Shown here piece after piece: positions 1 to 11,553 of a stretch of 64,000 nt of DNA. This DNA is from Rhizophagus clarus (lineage: Eukaryota; Glomeromycota; Glomeromycetes; Glomerales; Glomeraceae), in contig BLAL01000013.1 in assembly GCA_015698045.1 (NCBI GenBank), positions 434,001 to 498,000 on the forward strand, written 5' to 3'. The position numbers and the translations under genes were made by a program. The notes under the pieces were generated by a model. That model was not told the DNA's origin. It saw only the letters and a list, made by a program, of their open reading frames with translations, and ran no database searches. Positions within the stretch are counted from its first letter, which is position 1, and each line of letters starts with the position of its first letter.

Positions 1-1273
1 AGTGTATTGGTATCGGGTCGTTTTAACGGATCAGCATCCCAACATCGTTCCATTAAATTTTTATATTCTAAAGGAGTTCCTGGTACAATTTTTGGTCTTA
101 TACCATTAATAATATTCATTGCAAGATCATAATTATGTTCATAATTAAAAAATGGTGGTTGACCGGATGAAATTTCCCACATAAGTATTGCAATACTATA
201 AATATCAGATTTAAAAGTCTGCTCTTTTCCAATAATAACCTCAGGTGCTATATAAGGAAGATTCCCATATATGCTTTTTAACGGTTTGTCTGCAGGTCCA
301 CAAAATCCAAGATCACTAATACTGAATACACCACCAAAATCATATAATACATTTCCAGAATGCAAATCTCTATGAATTGCATTCGCATCATGAATTTTGA
401 AAACTGCATCAATTATACCAACAGCAATTTGAATTCTTTCACTCCATGTAAGTTTGTTATAATTTTGTTGTAAATATTTTCTTAAATCTACGTCTACCTT
501 ATTCATTACAAGCATGTAATTTCCACTTGATGGATCTTGTGTTAAACCATAACATTGTACAATTTCATTCCATTTATTGCTTATAGTCAAATGTAATCTA
601 GCCTATAAAAAATACATTAAAATTTAGTGAATACTCAATATCGATATTGATAACTTTTTATAATTATTCATATACTACAAACCTCTTCAAGCCAATTTTG
701 ATTTATATTTCCAACATTATCCAATCTTTTAAGTGCTACCACTTGTCCTCCATATCTTTTTAATTGTTGTTCTTTAGAATCCCATTCTTCATATTTACCA
801 TCAATCCAATCTGCTGTATAAATTTCAGAAAATCCACCTTTCGTTAGATATTTAATATTCTCGAAATTATTATATGGGATCCATTCTGGTATTAGACGTG
901 GGGCAACTGTATTCATTTGACATTCTCGTAATAATTTATCAATAACATCATTTCCAGATGTCCAATTTGAAAAATTTTCTTTTAAATAATTTCGAACACA
1001 AAGTTCACAATATGATATAGCCAAACATTCTTGATTACAATTTTCACAAACTCTTTTTGTTCCTTCATCATAACAAATCCTTGCTTCATCATAATTTATA
1101 TTTAATAATTTTATTGCTTCATATTTTTCATTATCCGTAAGCGATTCATCAGAAAGAATTATTTGTTTTTTAAATTCATATTGCTTATGTATATTATCAT
1201 GAATATTATAATCTGTTAACGAATATGCTTTATTAATTGCAGCATTAATTAATTCATTATTAATATAAGACAT
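1..1273 (-). CDS. TKL-type protein kinase, 5' part of gene (runs off the window)
   Basis: Serine/threonine (TKL-like) kinase of the large glomeromycotan family. Exon 1 is 1273-683 (197 residues, start ATG at 1273) and exon 2 runs from 602 to the window edge. The intron 682-603 has a GTTTGT donor and a TATAG acceptor in phase 0, and the frame stays open across it. N-terminal Cys pairs (C76/C79, C83, C89/C92) precede the kinase domain. Visible kinase motifs are glycine loop GGFSEIY (146-152), ATP-binding Lys182, catalytic HRDLHSGN (from 274), DLG instead of DFG (294-296), APE (316-318) and the conserved tail around MERCWDADPLKRP. All catalytic residues are present, so an active enzyme is likely. 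The C-terminus lies outside the window. The substrate is unknown. Confidence 0.9.
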
Positions 1274-3152
1274 GATGAAATATATTAAAATTTTTCAAGT
1301 ACTTTTTTCTAGAAAAAGAAAAAAAAAAAGAAAAGGAAAGAAAAAAAAAAGTGAAGCCGATGCCAATTATGGTCATTGTGTGTAACCAAATGAATGTTAC
1401 ATAGAATTAACGATGTACCACCTAAATTTTATTACGTGCATGCGAAATGGTAAATCATTTAAATTATTCCGATAATAAATAAATCATTCTTCACAAAAAG
1501 AAAAAAATATATATAAATGTATGTTTAACGCCCATATATATTCATTCTTCTTATTTACCATAATTATTTTCTTCTTAAATTATGAAAATAACCATTTTGT
1601 CATACTTGGCATAATCATTTTATGATTTAATGCAAAAAAAAAGAAGTTATTCATGATTTTTGTTTTAGATGATAATTTTTATAACGCGACAATACATTCT
1701 CAAATAAAATACATAATTATATAGAAAAAAATTTTGAAAATTTTTCAAAATATAAAAATCATAAAATAATATAATATTCCAACTCCTGTAAGTTGTATTC
1801 TACTTTTTTAATCCATTTAAAAACACAAAAACGAATTCTGGTATTTTATTAGCTAATTAAAATAGGACACATGAAAGTCACGGTTCGAGTTTTGTACATA
1901 ATAGCCAGGTAGATCTTACCTTTTTGGATAATTTTTACTGAAATTTTGTCACTTTAGATCTGGCTGACGCTATCATAATTCCGGCCCCACACCTTTTTAA
2001 AATAATTCGCATTATAAATAAGATAATCATAAGATAAACGAATTTTTTTTTATTTTATAATCATGCGGAGTTTTTGTAATGTAAATCATTATAAATATGT
2101 TAAACTATTTCCCTTTTTATTAGTTAGATCTTGGCTGATAACTGCAAATATTACATCCAACGATTTATGAACCTTTAAATGAGTGAAAATTTATTTAAAT
2201 TATACAGTACCACTCTAATAAAACATGACATTAAATGATAGTATTTTATATAATAACAAATGATTTATTAATACCTTTATAAAAATTCTTGAATAACTGC
2301 TCATTTAAGTATTTCTTTACTCGAAAAATCAATAAAATCCTTATTTTAGTGTTTTGCATTAAAAAACATCTAAATATTTATTTCTTCTCGTAAGATTACA
2401 TATACCTTATTTATTTCAAACTAATGTTTGATCTTGCTTTTTATAAGAATATTTTTGTAATGGCTTGATTTTTAGGACGAAACTTCAAAGCAAGCTTAAA
2501 AAGAATATGAATAGCGCACACGATATTCCATCAGTTAATTAATTAGGCTGAGATTAATGTTTTCTTCTTTGTTTCATATTGAACATAGTCATAATTTATT
2601 TTAATAAAGTACTGTACATATATTTTTAAGAAGTATGACGATTAGAAATATGCGGATCTTAATAACCAGCATTTTTATAAGTAGTCCAATATTGATCCAA
2701 TATTGAAATTAGTATTAGTAGTAGCATTATTTCTATTGGTCGTCACACTATTCCTAATGACTAAACAATAACTATTTATTATAACTTTGCAACATAACCT
2801 AAAATATTTTAAAAATATTGTTGACTTTTTATATTTTATTTTAAAATAAATAGTTACAAATTTAATAAACTCGATTTTAAAAGAAAAGAGTATGTCGTGC
2901 AGAAAAAAAATGTTATAAAGCTTAATAAATTACATAATTTTTAACAAATATATTAAGTAATATTGAAATTTCAAATTAACTTATTTGAAATTTGTTACCA
3001 ATTATGTCTAATGAAGTTTTTTTTTCAAATTCACAGGAAAATTAAGTCCAAAAATCATAACATCATATAATCATATTCTTATAGCAATTACGTAAAAATA
3101 TACTTGCATAGCCTAAAAAATAATAAAATAAATATAAAACAATTTGATCAAT
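1274..3152. other. Intergenic AT-rich stretch
   Basis: I see no coding signal on either strand. The first 80 bases upstream of the kinase ATG are purine-rich on the plus strand, so pyrimidine-rich on the kinase strand, as in many fungal promoters. A motif near 1973-1987 (tatcataattccggccc) recurs inside the small transposon at 45316-45549, so part of this stretch may be decayed transposon. Confidence 0.5.
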
Positions 3153-3967
3153 CATCGTACATACATATATACTAATAATTTATTAAATAATTTTTGAGTG
3201 GATTTTTGAATAAAATGATGCTTCATAAAACTGGTTCTGATTTAAAGTACCCTACATGCTTTGACATTATGATAAAAAAATGAATTAATAAATAATTACA
3301 AAAAGAGGGATGCAATTTGTTGTTAGTGAATTTTTTTTTATAATAAGTTCTATTTAAAGAGTACTTTTAAACGGCTTCATTATTAAAAAAAAAAAAAAAT
3401 ACTTTTGAAGTTGAAATCGATAAAGTCATGTGATTATTAATTAAGGTAGATCAATGATCATGGCAAGACTATGGAAAATGTCGGAAAGTACCATCCCTTT
3501 TTTCATCTATATTTTCTTTATTTTTATTACATTTTACAGATGTATTAATATATAAACCCCAGTTTGTAGACTCAGTATCAAAAGCGTTAAGCGTAGGATA
3601 GTTTACTAATACTTAAAAATGTAACTACCTAATTTTTAGAGACAAATAAGTTTTTAGAGATTAAATAAAGTTTATATTTGAGAAAAGTAAAAGTTTATCA
3701 TATTGTTTTTATTTTATTTCTTGTTGTGTCGGAAGCGGCAGAAGTTCGACATGACAAAGTGTATCTCCTCGTTAGCATGGTACTTTTTCAAAAAATAAAT
3801 AAATTAGGACTTTTCCCTTTAAATAAAGTTTTAAAATCTTATACTAGACGTATCCTTAGCTACTCTAAAAGTTTGCTTAAAGTTTTGAAGATTCCAATAC
3901 TAAATGATTTTGACTTAATGATAAAAATTATTTTCGTTAAATCCCACTTTGAAAATGATCGGCAAAA
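3153..3967. repeat. Dispersed repeat, copy A (direct repeat flanking F-box copy 1)
   Basis: Two blocks (about 3153-3410 and 3757-3967) match 8113-8545 with few differences and in the same orientation. Copy A holds about 345 extra bases in between that copy B lacks. A 97-codon open frame at 3678-3971 has no ATG start and lies inside the repeat, so I do not call it a gene. The repeat abuts the inverted F-box flank at about 3970. Confidence 0.7.
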
Positions 3968-3970
3968 TTA

Positions 3971-5425
3971 ATTTTCCTAATTATTTTAATAAAACAGATG
4001 AAAATTAACTCATTATTGTGAATTAGTTAGCAATAATATTTGATATTGTGCATTTAGCAAAAATTCTTTACTTTCGGTTTTCAGAATTATTTAAACACTA
4101 AGGCTAGGGTAGTAAAATATTTTGCAAATTTCTTAGTTAGTATTTAAATAACAATTCCAAATAAAATAATAATGAAATATATATAGAAAAAGGAATTATT
4201 TAAATTACAAAGATAATAGAGTAGTAGAGTATTTTACAAATTTCTTAGTTTGTAATTTAAGTAATTCTTTTTCTTTTTAGCTTATCCAATTATTAAATAC
4301 AGTATAAATTATCAAATTTGATTTTAATTCCAGTATTATTAAGATTACAATGTATTTGAATTAAAAGTTTTAATAGGAATACATGATGTCACTTAACTAA
4401 ATAAAAAAATTAAAAAAAATTAAACGCTAACATGTCAACATTCACTCCTATGCTGCTATTATTGCTAGCAAAGAAATGAATTAAGAATATTTTGAAATTG
4501 CATAATAGATAAAGAATAATGACTTTATTTAAATTAAAAAATAAATAAGTGTAATAAACACAAAATACAAGATTGAAAAAGTGGCAAATTAGAGAAATAT
4601 CTAAGTACACATAATTATATAAATTTCAACATTATCGATATCGATATTATTGCATCATTATCTTTTAAATTTTCGATATTATCGTTTAAATTATCTTTCA
4701 TTTTTTCGAACTTTTCAATTTCAATATCAATAAATTAAAAATTATCATAATCATTTCAAAAAAAAAAACAATATTTTGGATCACGTTTAGTGAAATAATG
4801 ATATAGTAACATTTCACTACTTGCGATTTGCTCTAAATCGTATACACCACTATAATTAAATAAATAATAAAAAAAAAAAAATTTTCCATTCTATGAATGA
4901 TATATACGTTTTACGGCCCATAAAAGCGAATAATGTATTTTGCATAATAATTACTGAGAGACACTGACGATCAAGGTAAATAATTAAACAGCACAAGAAT
5001 CATTGAACAAAAATCACCGTTAAGCCAACGTTATGTAGTTACCAATGCTATAGAAAAAATATAAATATGGATTATCATTTCCAATCTGTAGGATCAAAAT
5101 CAGCGACTTTACTATGTTCTTGATCGCTTTCAGAATTCGTAGCCGTTCCACTAAATGTTGAATCTTTAATTTTAACATACCCTGCATCTTTAATATTTAA
5201 GCAGAATAAACTTACATTTATTTATGTTTTTTTTTTCTAGATGGATTTCTCGATATGTGTAAATTACTGGTATCACATTCAATTACTGTATAAAGAAAAT
5301 TTTAGAAAAACTGAAAAAGGTTTTACACTTGTTTAAAGTATACCAGATAAAAACTCATGAATATTTTTATTTAGATAAATAAATTTATAAATAACTTTAA
5401 AATACATTCCTATAATATTTTAAAT
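3971..5425 (-). repeat. F-box 3' flank module, inverted copy
   Basis: This block is the reverse complement of about 22470-24010, the 3' flank of F-box copy 3 (part of it is also found at 13515-14640 near copy 2). It keeps an internal AT-rich pseudo-open frame (4610-4410) seen on the plus strand at 23353-23553. It ends within a few bases of the F-box stop codon. It contains a relic kinase terminal exon and a 70-bp sub-segment whose orientation is flipped back. Confidence 0.75.
5075..5190 (-). pseudogene. Relic terminal exon of a kinase gene
   Basis: The minus strand reads an open tail ending EHSKVADFDPTDWK and a TGA at 5077-5075. The same tail occurs on the plus strand at about 22716-22830, downstream of the kinase pseudogene there. 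No kinase domain accompanies it here, so it is an orphan exon carried by the duplicated and inverted module. Assignment to a kinase rests on the context of the 22.7-kb copy. Confidence 0.55.
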
Positions 5426-5427
5426 AA

Positions 5428-6996
5428 TTAATTAATCCCCTTTATAAAATCGTACTTGTACATCAGTAAGCTGTAGTAACATTTTACTTCAATGTTATAT
5501 AATCCAAATTCCTTCACTTCATCTTCGAGTGTGCCCAAATCTGTACATTCATCAAATAATAATCCTTCTTCAGAGAAAGGAATAATAGTAGACAAATATT
5601 TAGTCCTTTTCTTTTTCATGATATGTTCTTTTATAGGGGGTAAAATATTTTGACTAATCAAACTATAAAATAATAATTTCCTAATAAAAGTATCTTGAGA
5701 ATTTTTTAGAAATATTTCAAAATCACTCTCTTCAATTGCAAGAACTAAATTTAAATATTCTAATTTAGAAGGAAGGATTTGACCCAAATTTTGTAATATG
5801 ATTGAACCACATTCAATTTTTGTATTATCATTCTTAGTACTGATAAAAAGATAATTAAGATTTTGATTATTTTCAATTAATTTTAAAATTAAATAAGCAA
5901 TCTGACTTACGATCCCACCAAAATAAAGATAATTGATATTTTTACAATATTTTACAGTTAATTCTAATAATTGTTGTTGTAATAATAACTGTATACTATT
6001 TAGATTTGAAATACTAAATCCGAAATTCTCTAAATAATCACCAGATTTTCGTAATAATAATTCTAATGGTTCAATTTGTGATAACCTATCTACAAATAAG
6101 GATTTTAATTTAAATGGTTTAGTTAAATTAATAATTTGTTGAACAAAACTAATATTCAAAGAAATACAATCAAGGATATGAACAGATTCTAAAACATGTA
6201 ATTGCTCAAATATTTCAGTTAAATTGGTTATACCTTCAAAATCAACATGACATAATATGATTGATTTTAAGGTATTTGAATAATTATAATCATTTAATAA
6301 TGATTGATATAAAGGATAATAATCATAATAAAATGAAATTTCTTTGAAATTTTGATGTAAATTAATTATCTGTAATATACGATTTCTGATTAATATATGT
6401 TCATCACTACTAAGGTTACGATGACGTAAAGAATTATCACCAATACGAAGATTTAAATTTTTAATATTGTAAATGAAAGTTGTATTTTGTAAAATTAACT
6501 CAGAAATATCATTAAAATAATCATAATAATCAACAGTGATCTCAATTTTAAAAAGATGTAAATTTACTTCATTTTCAATAAAAATTTTAAATAGTGTCGT
6601 ATATACTAATTTAATAAATTTAGGTTTTTCATGTTTTAAAGATCTAGACCACGATTTAATACAAGAAATAATCTCAAATGTATTTAAATATTTTAAAAAC
6701 CTGGGATAATTAAACAGTGTATTCGAAGGTGATAAATTATAAATAGTTTTATATTCATTAAATTTTGTTTTTAAATCATCATCATTTAAATAATTATTTA
6801 AGTAAATTTTAATAAAATCATAATTCTCTGTAGAAATTGAAAACGGATTTTCCCATAATAATGGAATTGCTAAATTACACCATAACCTGTTAACTAAAAT
6901 GCATGAATGTAAAGTTGAATAATCACTATGAAAATATTTTATAATTCCATATGTTAATTCAGGTAAATAACCTGAAAATATTTTTGAACATGACAT
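5428..6996 (-). CDS. F-box / leucine-rich-repeat-like protein, copy 1 (522 aa)
   Basis: Single-exon gene starting at ATG 6996. The N-terminus (residues 1-52) fits an F-box: LPELTYGIIKYF, then TLHSCILVNRLWCNLAIP and LLWENPF. F-box proteins bind Skp1 in SCF ubiquitin ligases and present substrates through the C-terminal part, here about 470 residues with irregular leucine-rich repeats. The target is unknown. It is one of three paralogues in the window, all single-exon, minus-strand and uninterrupted. This copy is the most divergent at its C-terminus (ends KYDFIKGIN) and its 3' flank differs from those of copies 2 and 3 because of an inversion. The 5' flank (6997-7580) matches the other two copies, including an ATTCCGATATTTG block that may hold promoter elements. 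Confidence 0.85.
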   Translation of the reverse strand: MSCSKIFSGYLPELTYGIIKYFHSDYSTLHSCILVNRLWCNLAIPLLWENPFSISTENYDFIKIYLNNYLNDDDLKTKFNEYKTIYNLSPSNTLFNYPRFLKYLNTFEIISCIKSWSRSLKHEKPKFIKLVYTTLFKIFIENEVNLHLFKIEITVDYYDYFNDISELILQNTTFIYNIKNLNLRIGDNSLRHRNLSSDEHILIRNRILQIINLHQNFKEISFYYDYYPLYQSLLNDYNYSNTLKSIILCHVDFEGITNLTEIFEQLHVLESVHILDCISLNISFVQQIINLTKPFKLKSLFVDRLSQIEPLELLLRKSGDYLENFGFSISNLNSIQLLLQQQLLELTVKYCKNINYLYFGGIVSQIAYLILKLIENNQNLNYLFISTKNDNTKIECGSIILQNLGQILPSKLEYLNLVLAIEESDFEIFLKNSQDTFIRKLLFYSLISQNILPPIKEHIMKKKRTKYLSTIIPFSEEGLLFDECTDLGTLEDEVKEFGLYNIEVKCYYSLLMYKYDFIKGIN

Positions 6997-7195
6997 TTTT
7001 TTTAGTTGAAGTGAAAATAAAGAAATTTACCAGAACTGGTAATTTATATCAATTTTCGGAGCGAATATTCCGATATTTGTCGCACAGATGCCGATTTTAA
7101 TAGTGTGTAACACATTTTAAATAATTAGGCGCAGTTTAACCACTGTTTAACCAATGAACGTTAATCATAATGGTACCGTTAATCATAAATTAATA

Positions 7196-7390
7196 AACCA
7201 GCCGTACAGGATTACAGGCCAAGTGTAAGGCTTCGGATACATCAAAGTACGGTACGATATTATAATTTTAAGTAATGCATCATACCATACTTCTGGTTCT
7301 AAGTTTATATATGGCACTATTTTCAATAAATTGTAATTCTTGCATATTTGCATCATTTCTAATTAAATGATTTAATAAAAGTAGTATTAC
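7196..7390 (-). pseudogene. Relic of a second F-box-like gene, copy 1
   Basis: The minus strand reads NMQELQFIENS, then an F-box-like stretch resembling EPEVWYDALLKI and, after a frame change, YFDVSEALHLACNPVRL. An extra base after the Leu codon breaks the frame relative to the copy at 25855-26030. It lies just upstream of the intact F-box gene in all three modules and is broken in each. Confidence 0.45.
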
Positions 7391-7580
7391 AAGTACCTAT
7401 ACGTTCAGTTATCACACTTTCTAATGCCATGAACCAGCAAGATGGACAACTTATAAGTAATACACTAAACTGAAATTTATCATATGATCAAATCGGACTT
7501 TAATTTCCCACAATCCCACATGTAATATAAATATAGCTTTACAGCTTAATTTTCTCAAAATTAAATTAATTTAATAGTAG

Positions 7581-8112
7581 CGAAACAGGTACCCAAAATG
7601 TGACTGATATGTGTGAAATATGTGTATGATATTTAGTAATACTACACATATCGGGTGCCCGATATATACCTGTCAGCTGCAGAAAAATGGTGACATATAG
7701 TATAAACAAGTGCTACATATCTCATACATATTGGGCCATTAAAATCAGTCACATATCACATATATCATATTGTATACCCGATATATGATAAGTATCGGGT
7801 AGATATAGGACACATATATAATAAATATCAGATAGATATCTGATAGGTTGTGTTAATGCTAATAACAGATTTATAATTTTAACAAAATGCAATGGTAACT
7901 TATTCAAGCAAAAATAAAATTTTTTATACTAAAACTTTATTAAATTTATTCACATTTTTTCAGTTAATGCTGTATAATAAGCAGCAATCATACAAATTAT
8001 ATTCTATGTAGAATCAATTAAAGTTGAATGCCACAAATGAAATAACATAATAATGAAGTCACTTGTTCGGTATACTTGTTTGATTTGATCATTTAAAAGA
8101 AACTTTAGTGAT
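7581..8112. repeat. Palindrome-rich insertion after the F-box 5' flank
   Basis: Homology with F-box copies 2 and 3 stops near 7580. The next 280 bases are full of short inverted motifs (CACATAT/ATATGTG, and ATATCGGGT facing ACCCGATAT), which suggests a decayed MITE. I could not fix its ends or a target duplication. From 7870 to 8112 I see only AT-rich sequence. Confidence 0.35.
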
Positions 8113-8545
8113 TCGTACATATATACTAATAATTTATTAAATAATTTTTTGAGTGGATTTTTGAATAAAATGATGCTTCATAAAACTGGTTCTGATTTAA
8201 AGTACCCTACATGCTTTGACATTATGATAAAAAAATGAATTAATACATAACTACAAAAAAAGGGATGCAATTTGTTGCTAGTGAATGTTTTTATAATAAG
8301 TTTTATTTAAAGAGTACTTTTAAACGGCTTCATTATTAAAAAAAAAATACTTTTGACGTGTATTTCCTTGTTAGCATGTTACTTTTTCAAAAAATAAATA
8401 AATTAGAACTTTTTCCTTTAAATAAAGTTTTAAACTTTATACTAGACGTGTCCTTAGCTACTCTAAAAGTTTGCTTAAAAATTTGAAGATTCTTAATGAT
8501 AAAAACTATTTTTGTTAAATCCCACTTTGAAAATGATCGGCAAAG
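8113..8545. repeat. Dispersed repeat, copy B
   Basis: Direct repeat of 3153-3967 with the middle 345 bases missing; the junction lies near 8358. Copies A and B bracket the whole F-box copy 1 module. From 8546 to 8896 I see no further feature. Confidence 0.7.
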
Positions 8546-8896
8546 TCGACAAAATCAGTTCTTACATACTTGCATAAGTCAATAATAATATTCAAATGCC
8601 TTTTGTCACTAAAGTAGTAACCTTTTAGTAATCCATATTAACATTAATATCGATATGTTATTAAGAAATTTTCTCTATATTTGATCTCCGTTATGACACA
8701 ATGAGGGCGATTGAAACACATAACATCATAATGCAGTGCTTGTACTTAAGATTAACATTATCATACTTTCGCAAATTCCCTATTATAAAGGCATTTTAAT
8801 AATTTTTTTTTATTTAATATTTTCTCTTTTTTAGGCAGAATTTTGGTACAATTATTCAATAATGGATCACAGTAATGATAAAGGTAAAAACATATA

Positions 8897-10453
8897 CCCT
8901 ATAAGAAATCCGTATACAAAAATGATGCGTTTCGTATACATTTATTATACGTTTTTGTAGATTCCGTATAGCAATTCCATATATTTAATACACAATTCAT
9001 TTTTGAACATTTTTTCAAAAAAATTAATATATACGGAATGTATACGCCTATACGGAATTTATACGGAATTTTTAAACTTAATAATTTTATTGTCATTTCG
9101 TATCAGGTATCATAACACGAAATCACGTGATTATTGTTTTGTTATGATACGTTTTTTGTTTCCCTCCCCATTTTTTATTTATACCTCCTTTTTTTATTTC
9201 CCATATTTTTTTTTTCTCTTCTCCCTCTAACTTTCTTCTAAAAAAATTTTTTTTTCTCTTGATTTTCTTCTCACCCGCTACTCCTTTCTTTTAATAAAAA
9301 ATAACAAATTTTTTCTTTCTATTCTACTCTTTATCCCCCCCCCTTTTTAAAAAATTTTTTTTTTTTTCACTTTTTTTTAAAAAAGTTTTCGTTTTTGGTT
9401 CTTTCTATTTTTTATTCCCTATTTTTATTTCTCTTTATTTTCCCCAACTTTGTTAAAAACTTTTTTTTGTTTTTATTATTCATTTTTCACCCACTCACCT
9501 CGCTCCCCTTTTTTTTGTAAATAATTTTTTTTTTCGTTAAAGATAACTTTTTACATTGAATTTAATATTTTTTTTTGTTTAATTTTCTTATAGTGTGAGA
9601 GTCCTTTTCTTTTTAAAGATCAGGTTCGGGTTTCTTTTCTTTTGTGAGTTAGTTCATTCTTTTTTTTTTTTTTTTGTAAAATGCTTCAAAGACTTTCTTT
9701 TTTTGTAGGTTAATTCTAGATTTTTTTACTTTTGTAGGTAATTTAGTTTCTCCTTTTGTTAGTTGATCAGTTTTGAGACTTCTTTTTCTCTGTTGTAGGT
9801 CAGTTCTTTTTGTAAGTTATTTCCTTTTCGCGGGTTGATTTTTTTTTTTCATGGGTTGGTTACTTTCTTTGTGGGTTGATTTCTTTCTTTGTGAGTTGAT
9901 TTCTTTCTTGCAGGTTGATTTATTTTTTTCGTGAGTTAATTTCTTTTTGTGGGTATTTTTTTTCATGTTTTTTTTTTTTGTAAGAATGCCAACTCTTGGA
10001 GACTAGCATAGGATAATTCTAGAATTACTGTAGGTATGATATAGTATAGGGGGGAGTTTTGTTTTTAATAGAGTTAAAGAAATGTAATAAGAAATGAAAT
10101 ATTTGTATTAAATAAAATATTATTTATTTAATTATTATTTAAATATTGATTTAATAATATAATAAAACATGTTCAATGAAAATATTATCATTTAAAAATT
10201 AAAATTAAATAACAAAATTTATATTATAAATTACGTTAAAAAAACGTATAATTTATGTATTTTTCAGTATTTTTCAGTATATAAACCGTAATTTTATGAT
10301 ACGGAATTGGACAGATTTCTGTATCACGTATTTTTTTACGTATATATTTTTTACGGAAAATTCTACATTTATTATACGATAATCATACAATATTCATATG
10401 ACTTTTTCTGTATAAAAAAACGTACAAATTCCTTATCCAATTTTTTTATAGGG
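8897..10453. mobile_element. DNA transposon with CCCTATAA ends, 1557 bp, non-autonomous
   Basis: The ends are CCCTATAAGAAATCCG and the inverse of CCCTATAAAAAAATTGG, flanked by a 3-bp duplication ATA (8894-8896 and 10454-10456). Subterminal zones repeat CCGTATAC-like motifs on both sides. The interior has no transposase. It is filled by a pyrimidine-rich tract (about 9150-9990) with repeated gtgagttgatttctttctt-type units and several GTAAGT- and TTTTGTAG-like splice signals. Two other members of this end-type lie at 28854 and 45235. The 3-bp duplication suggests the CACTA/EnSpm (CMC) group, but the terminal CCCTA differs from CACTA. Confidence 0.75.
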
Positions 10454-11099
10454 ATAGTATGAATATTAATATAAAGTAGAATATTCTAAAATTTTTAAAA
10501 TGAATTTGCAATATAAAAAATCTAGTTCCAAGTAACGTTAAGAAAGGTAATATAATGTGATTAACAAGCTGAAATATCATTAAAATTTATTAATTATCAA
10601 ATGAAATTATTTTAAATAAACTTTTAAACTTACGCAAACAATTGTCATGAATGGTATAATTTCGCTTATTAAATTTTGTAGCGGGTGATAGTGAAGAGTG
10701 CAGAAACAATTGGCCACAACAAGATAGTTGGTTCAAAAAATTAATAACTAGCAGTGACTTATTGCGTACGTTCTTGACACTTTTCACTGCACATTTTGTA
10801 TATTTTGTATATAGTTTTCTTTTTATTAGTTTATTAGATTTTTTTTTTTAGATAGGTTAGATCTAGGTTTCATTCGAGTTTGGGATATAATGGAGTTTCG
10901 ACTTTATTAATGTATGTTTTTACATTGATGGGTGTTCCATCACATCATTTCAATAAAATGTGCGTTTCTTTGTTGTTTCGCAACGGCCTTAAAAAAAAAA
11001 AAAAAAATTCGGGGAAATATATAAAATTGCGGATCATGTGCATTACGTGATAAAACTCTTGTGCAACCGCAGTTTGACCAACTGATTAAATTTAACTAA
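10454..11099. other. Intergenic, with one doubtful exon
   Basis: A 65-codon open frame on the minus strand (10787-10590) reads NQLSCCGQLFLHSS and is followed by a GTAAGT-like donor at about 10636, so it could be a first exon. I find no convincing partner exon and recognise no family. A run of 17 A at 10990-11006 and AT-rich sequence fill the rest. Confidence 0.25.
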
Positions 11100-11350
11100 T
11101 CTTTTTTTTAAAGTTCAAGCTTAAATTTTTTCAGTTTCTTGTAATTTTTCTCCCTTTTTTATTCTTTCTTTTACTTTTTTTCGTTTCCCTTTATCTTTCT
11201 TTCATTTTTTCCCTCTCTTTCTTTCGTTTTTCCTTTCCCTTTCTTTTATCTTCCCCTTCCCTTTCTTTCGTCTTACCCTTCCCTCTTTTTTTTTCCCTTC
11301 CTTTCTAGTTCGCCTTTCCCTCTTTTCCTTTTCCCCTTCCCCCTCTTTCG
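11100..11350 (+). repeat. Pyrimidine-rich minisatellite
   Basis: Almost pure C/T on the plus strand, built from loosely repeated tttctttcgttttcccttcc-like units. It leads directly into the intron/mini-exon array that follows. Similar tracts lie at 9150-9990, 52030-52910 and 57504-58200 and, as purines, at 19540-20340. Confidence 0.65.
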
Positions 11351-11553
11351 CCTAATAATCCTTATGTATGACTGGAGGGTATTCTTTTTTCGTTTTTTTT
11401 TCATTTTTTTCATTTTTTTTGTACTCGTTACTAACTTTTACCGCCTTTTTTTTCCTTTAGATTTCAGTGGCTCTTTAGGTTTTGAAATAGAGGTGATATT
11501 TCTTTTTTATATATCGTTAATCGTTTTCTTTTATCTTTATTTCATTACTAACA

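Noticed and set aside
3678..3971. 97-codon plus-strand frame
   Set aside because: It starts with TTG, not ATG, and lies in a dispersed repeat whose second copy breaks the frame.
4410..4610. 66-codon frame MYLDISLICHFF, also at 23353-23553
   Set aside because: It is conserved only because the flank is duplicated. It is very AT-rich and copy 2 breaks it near 14100.
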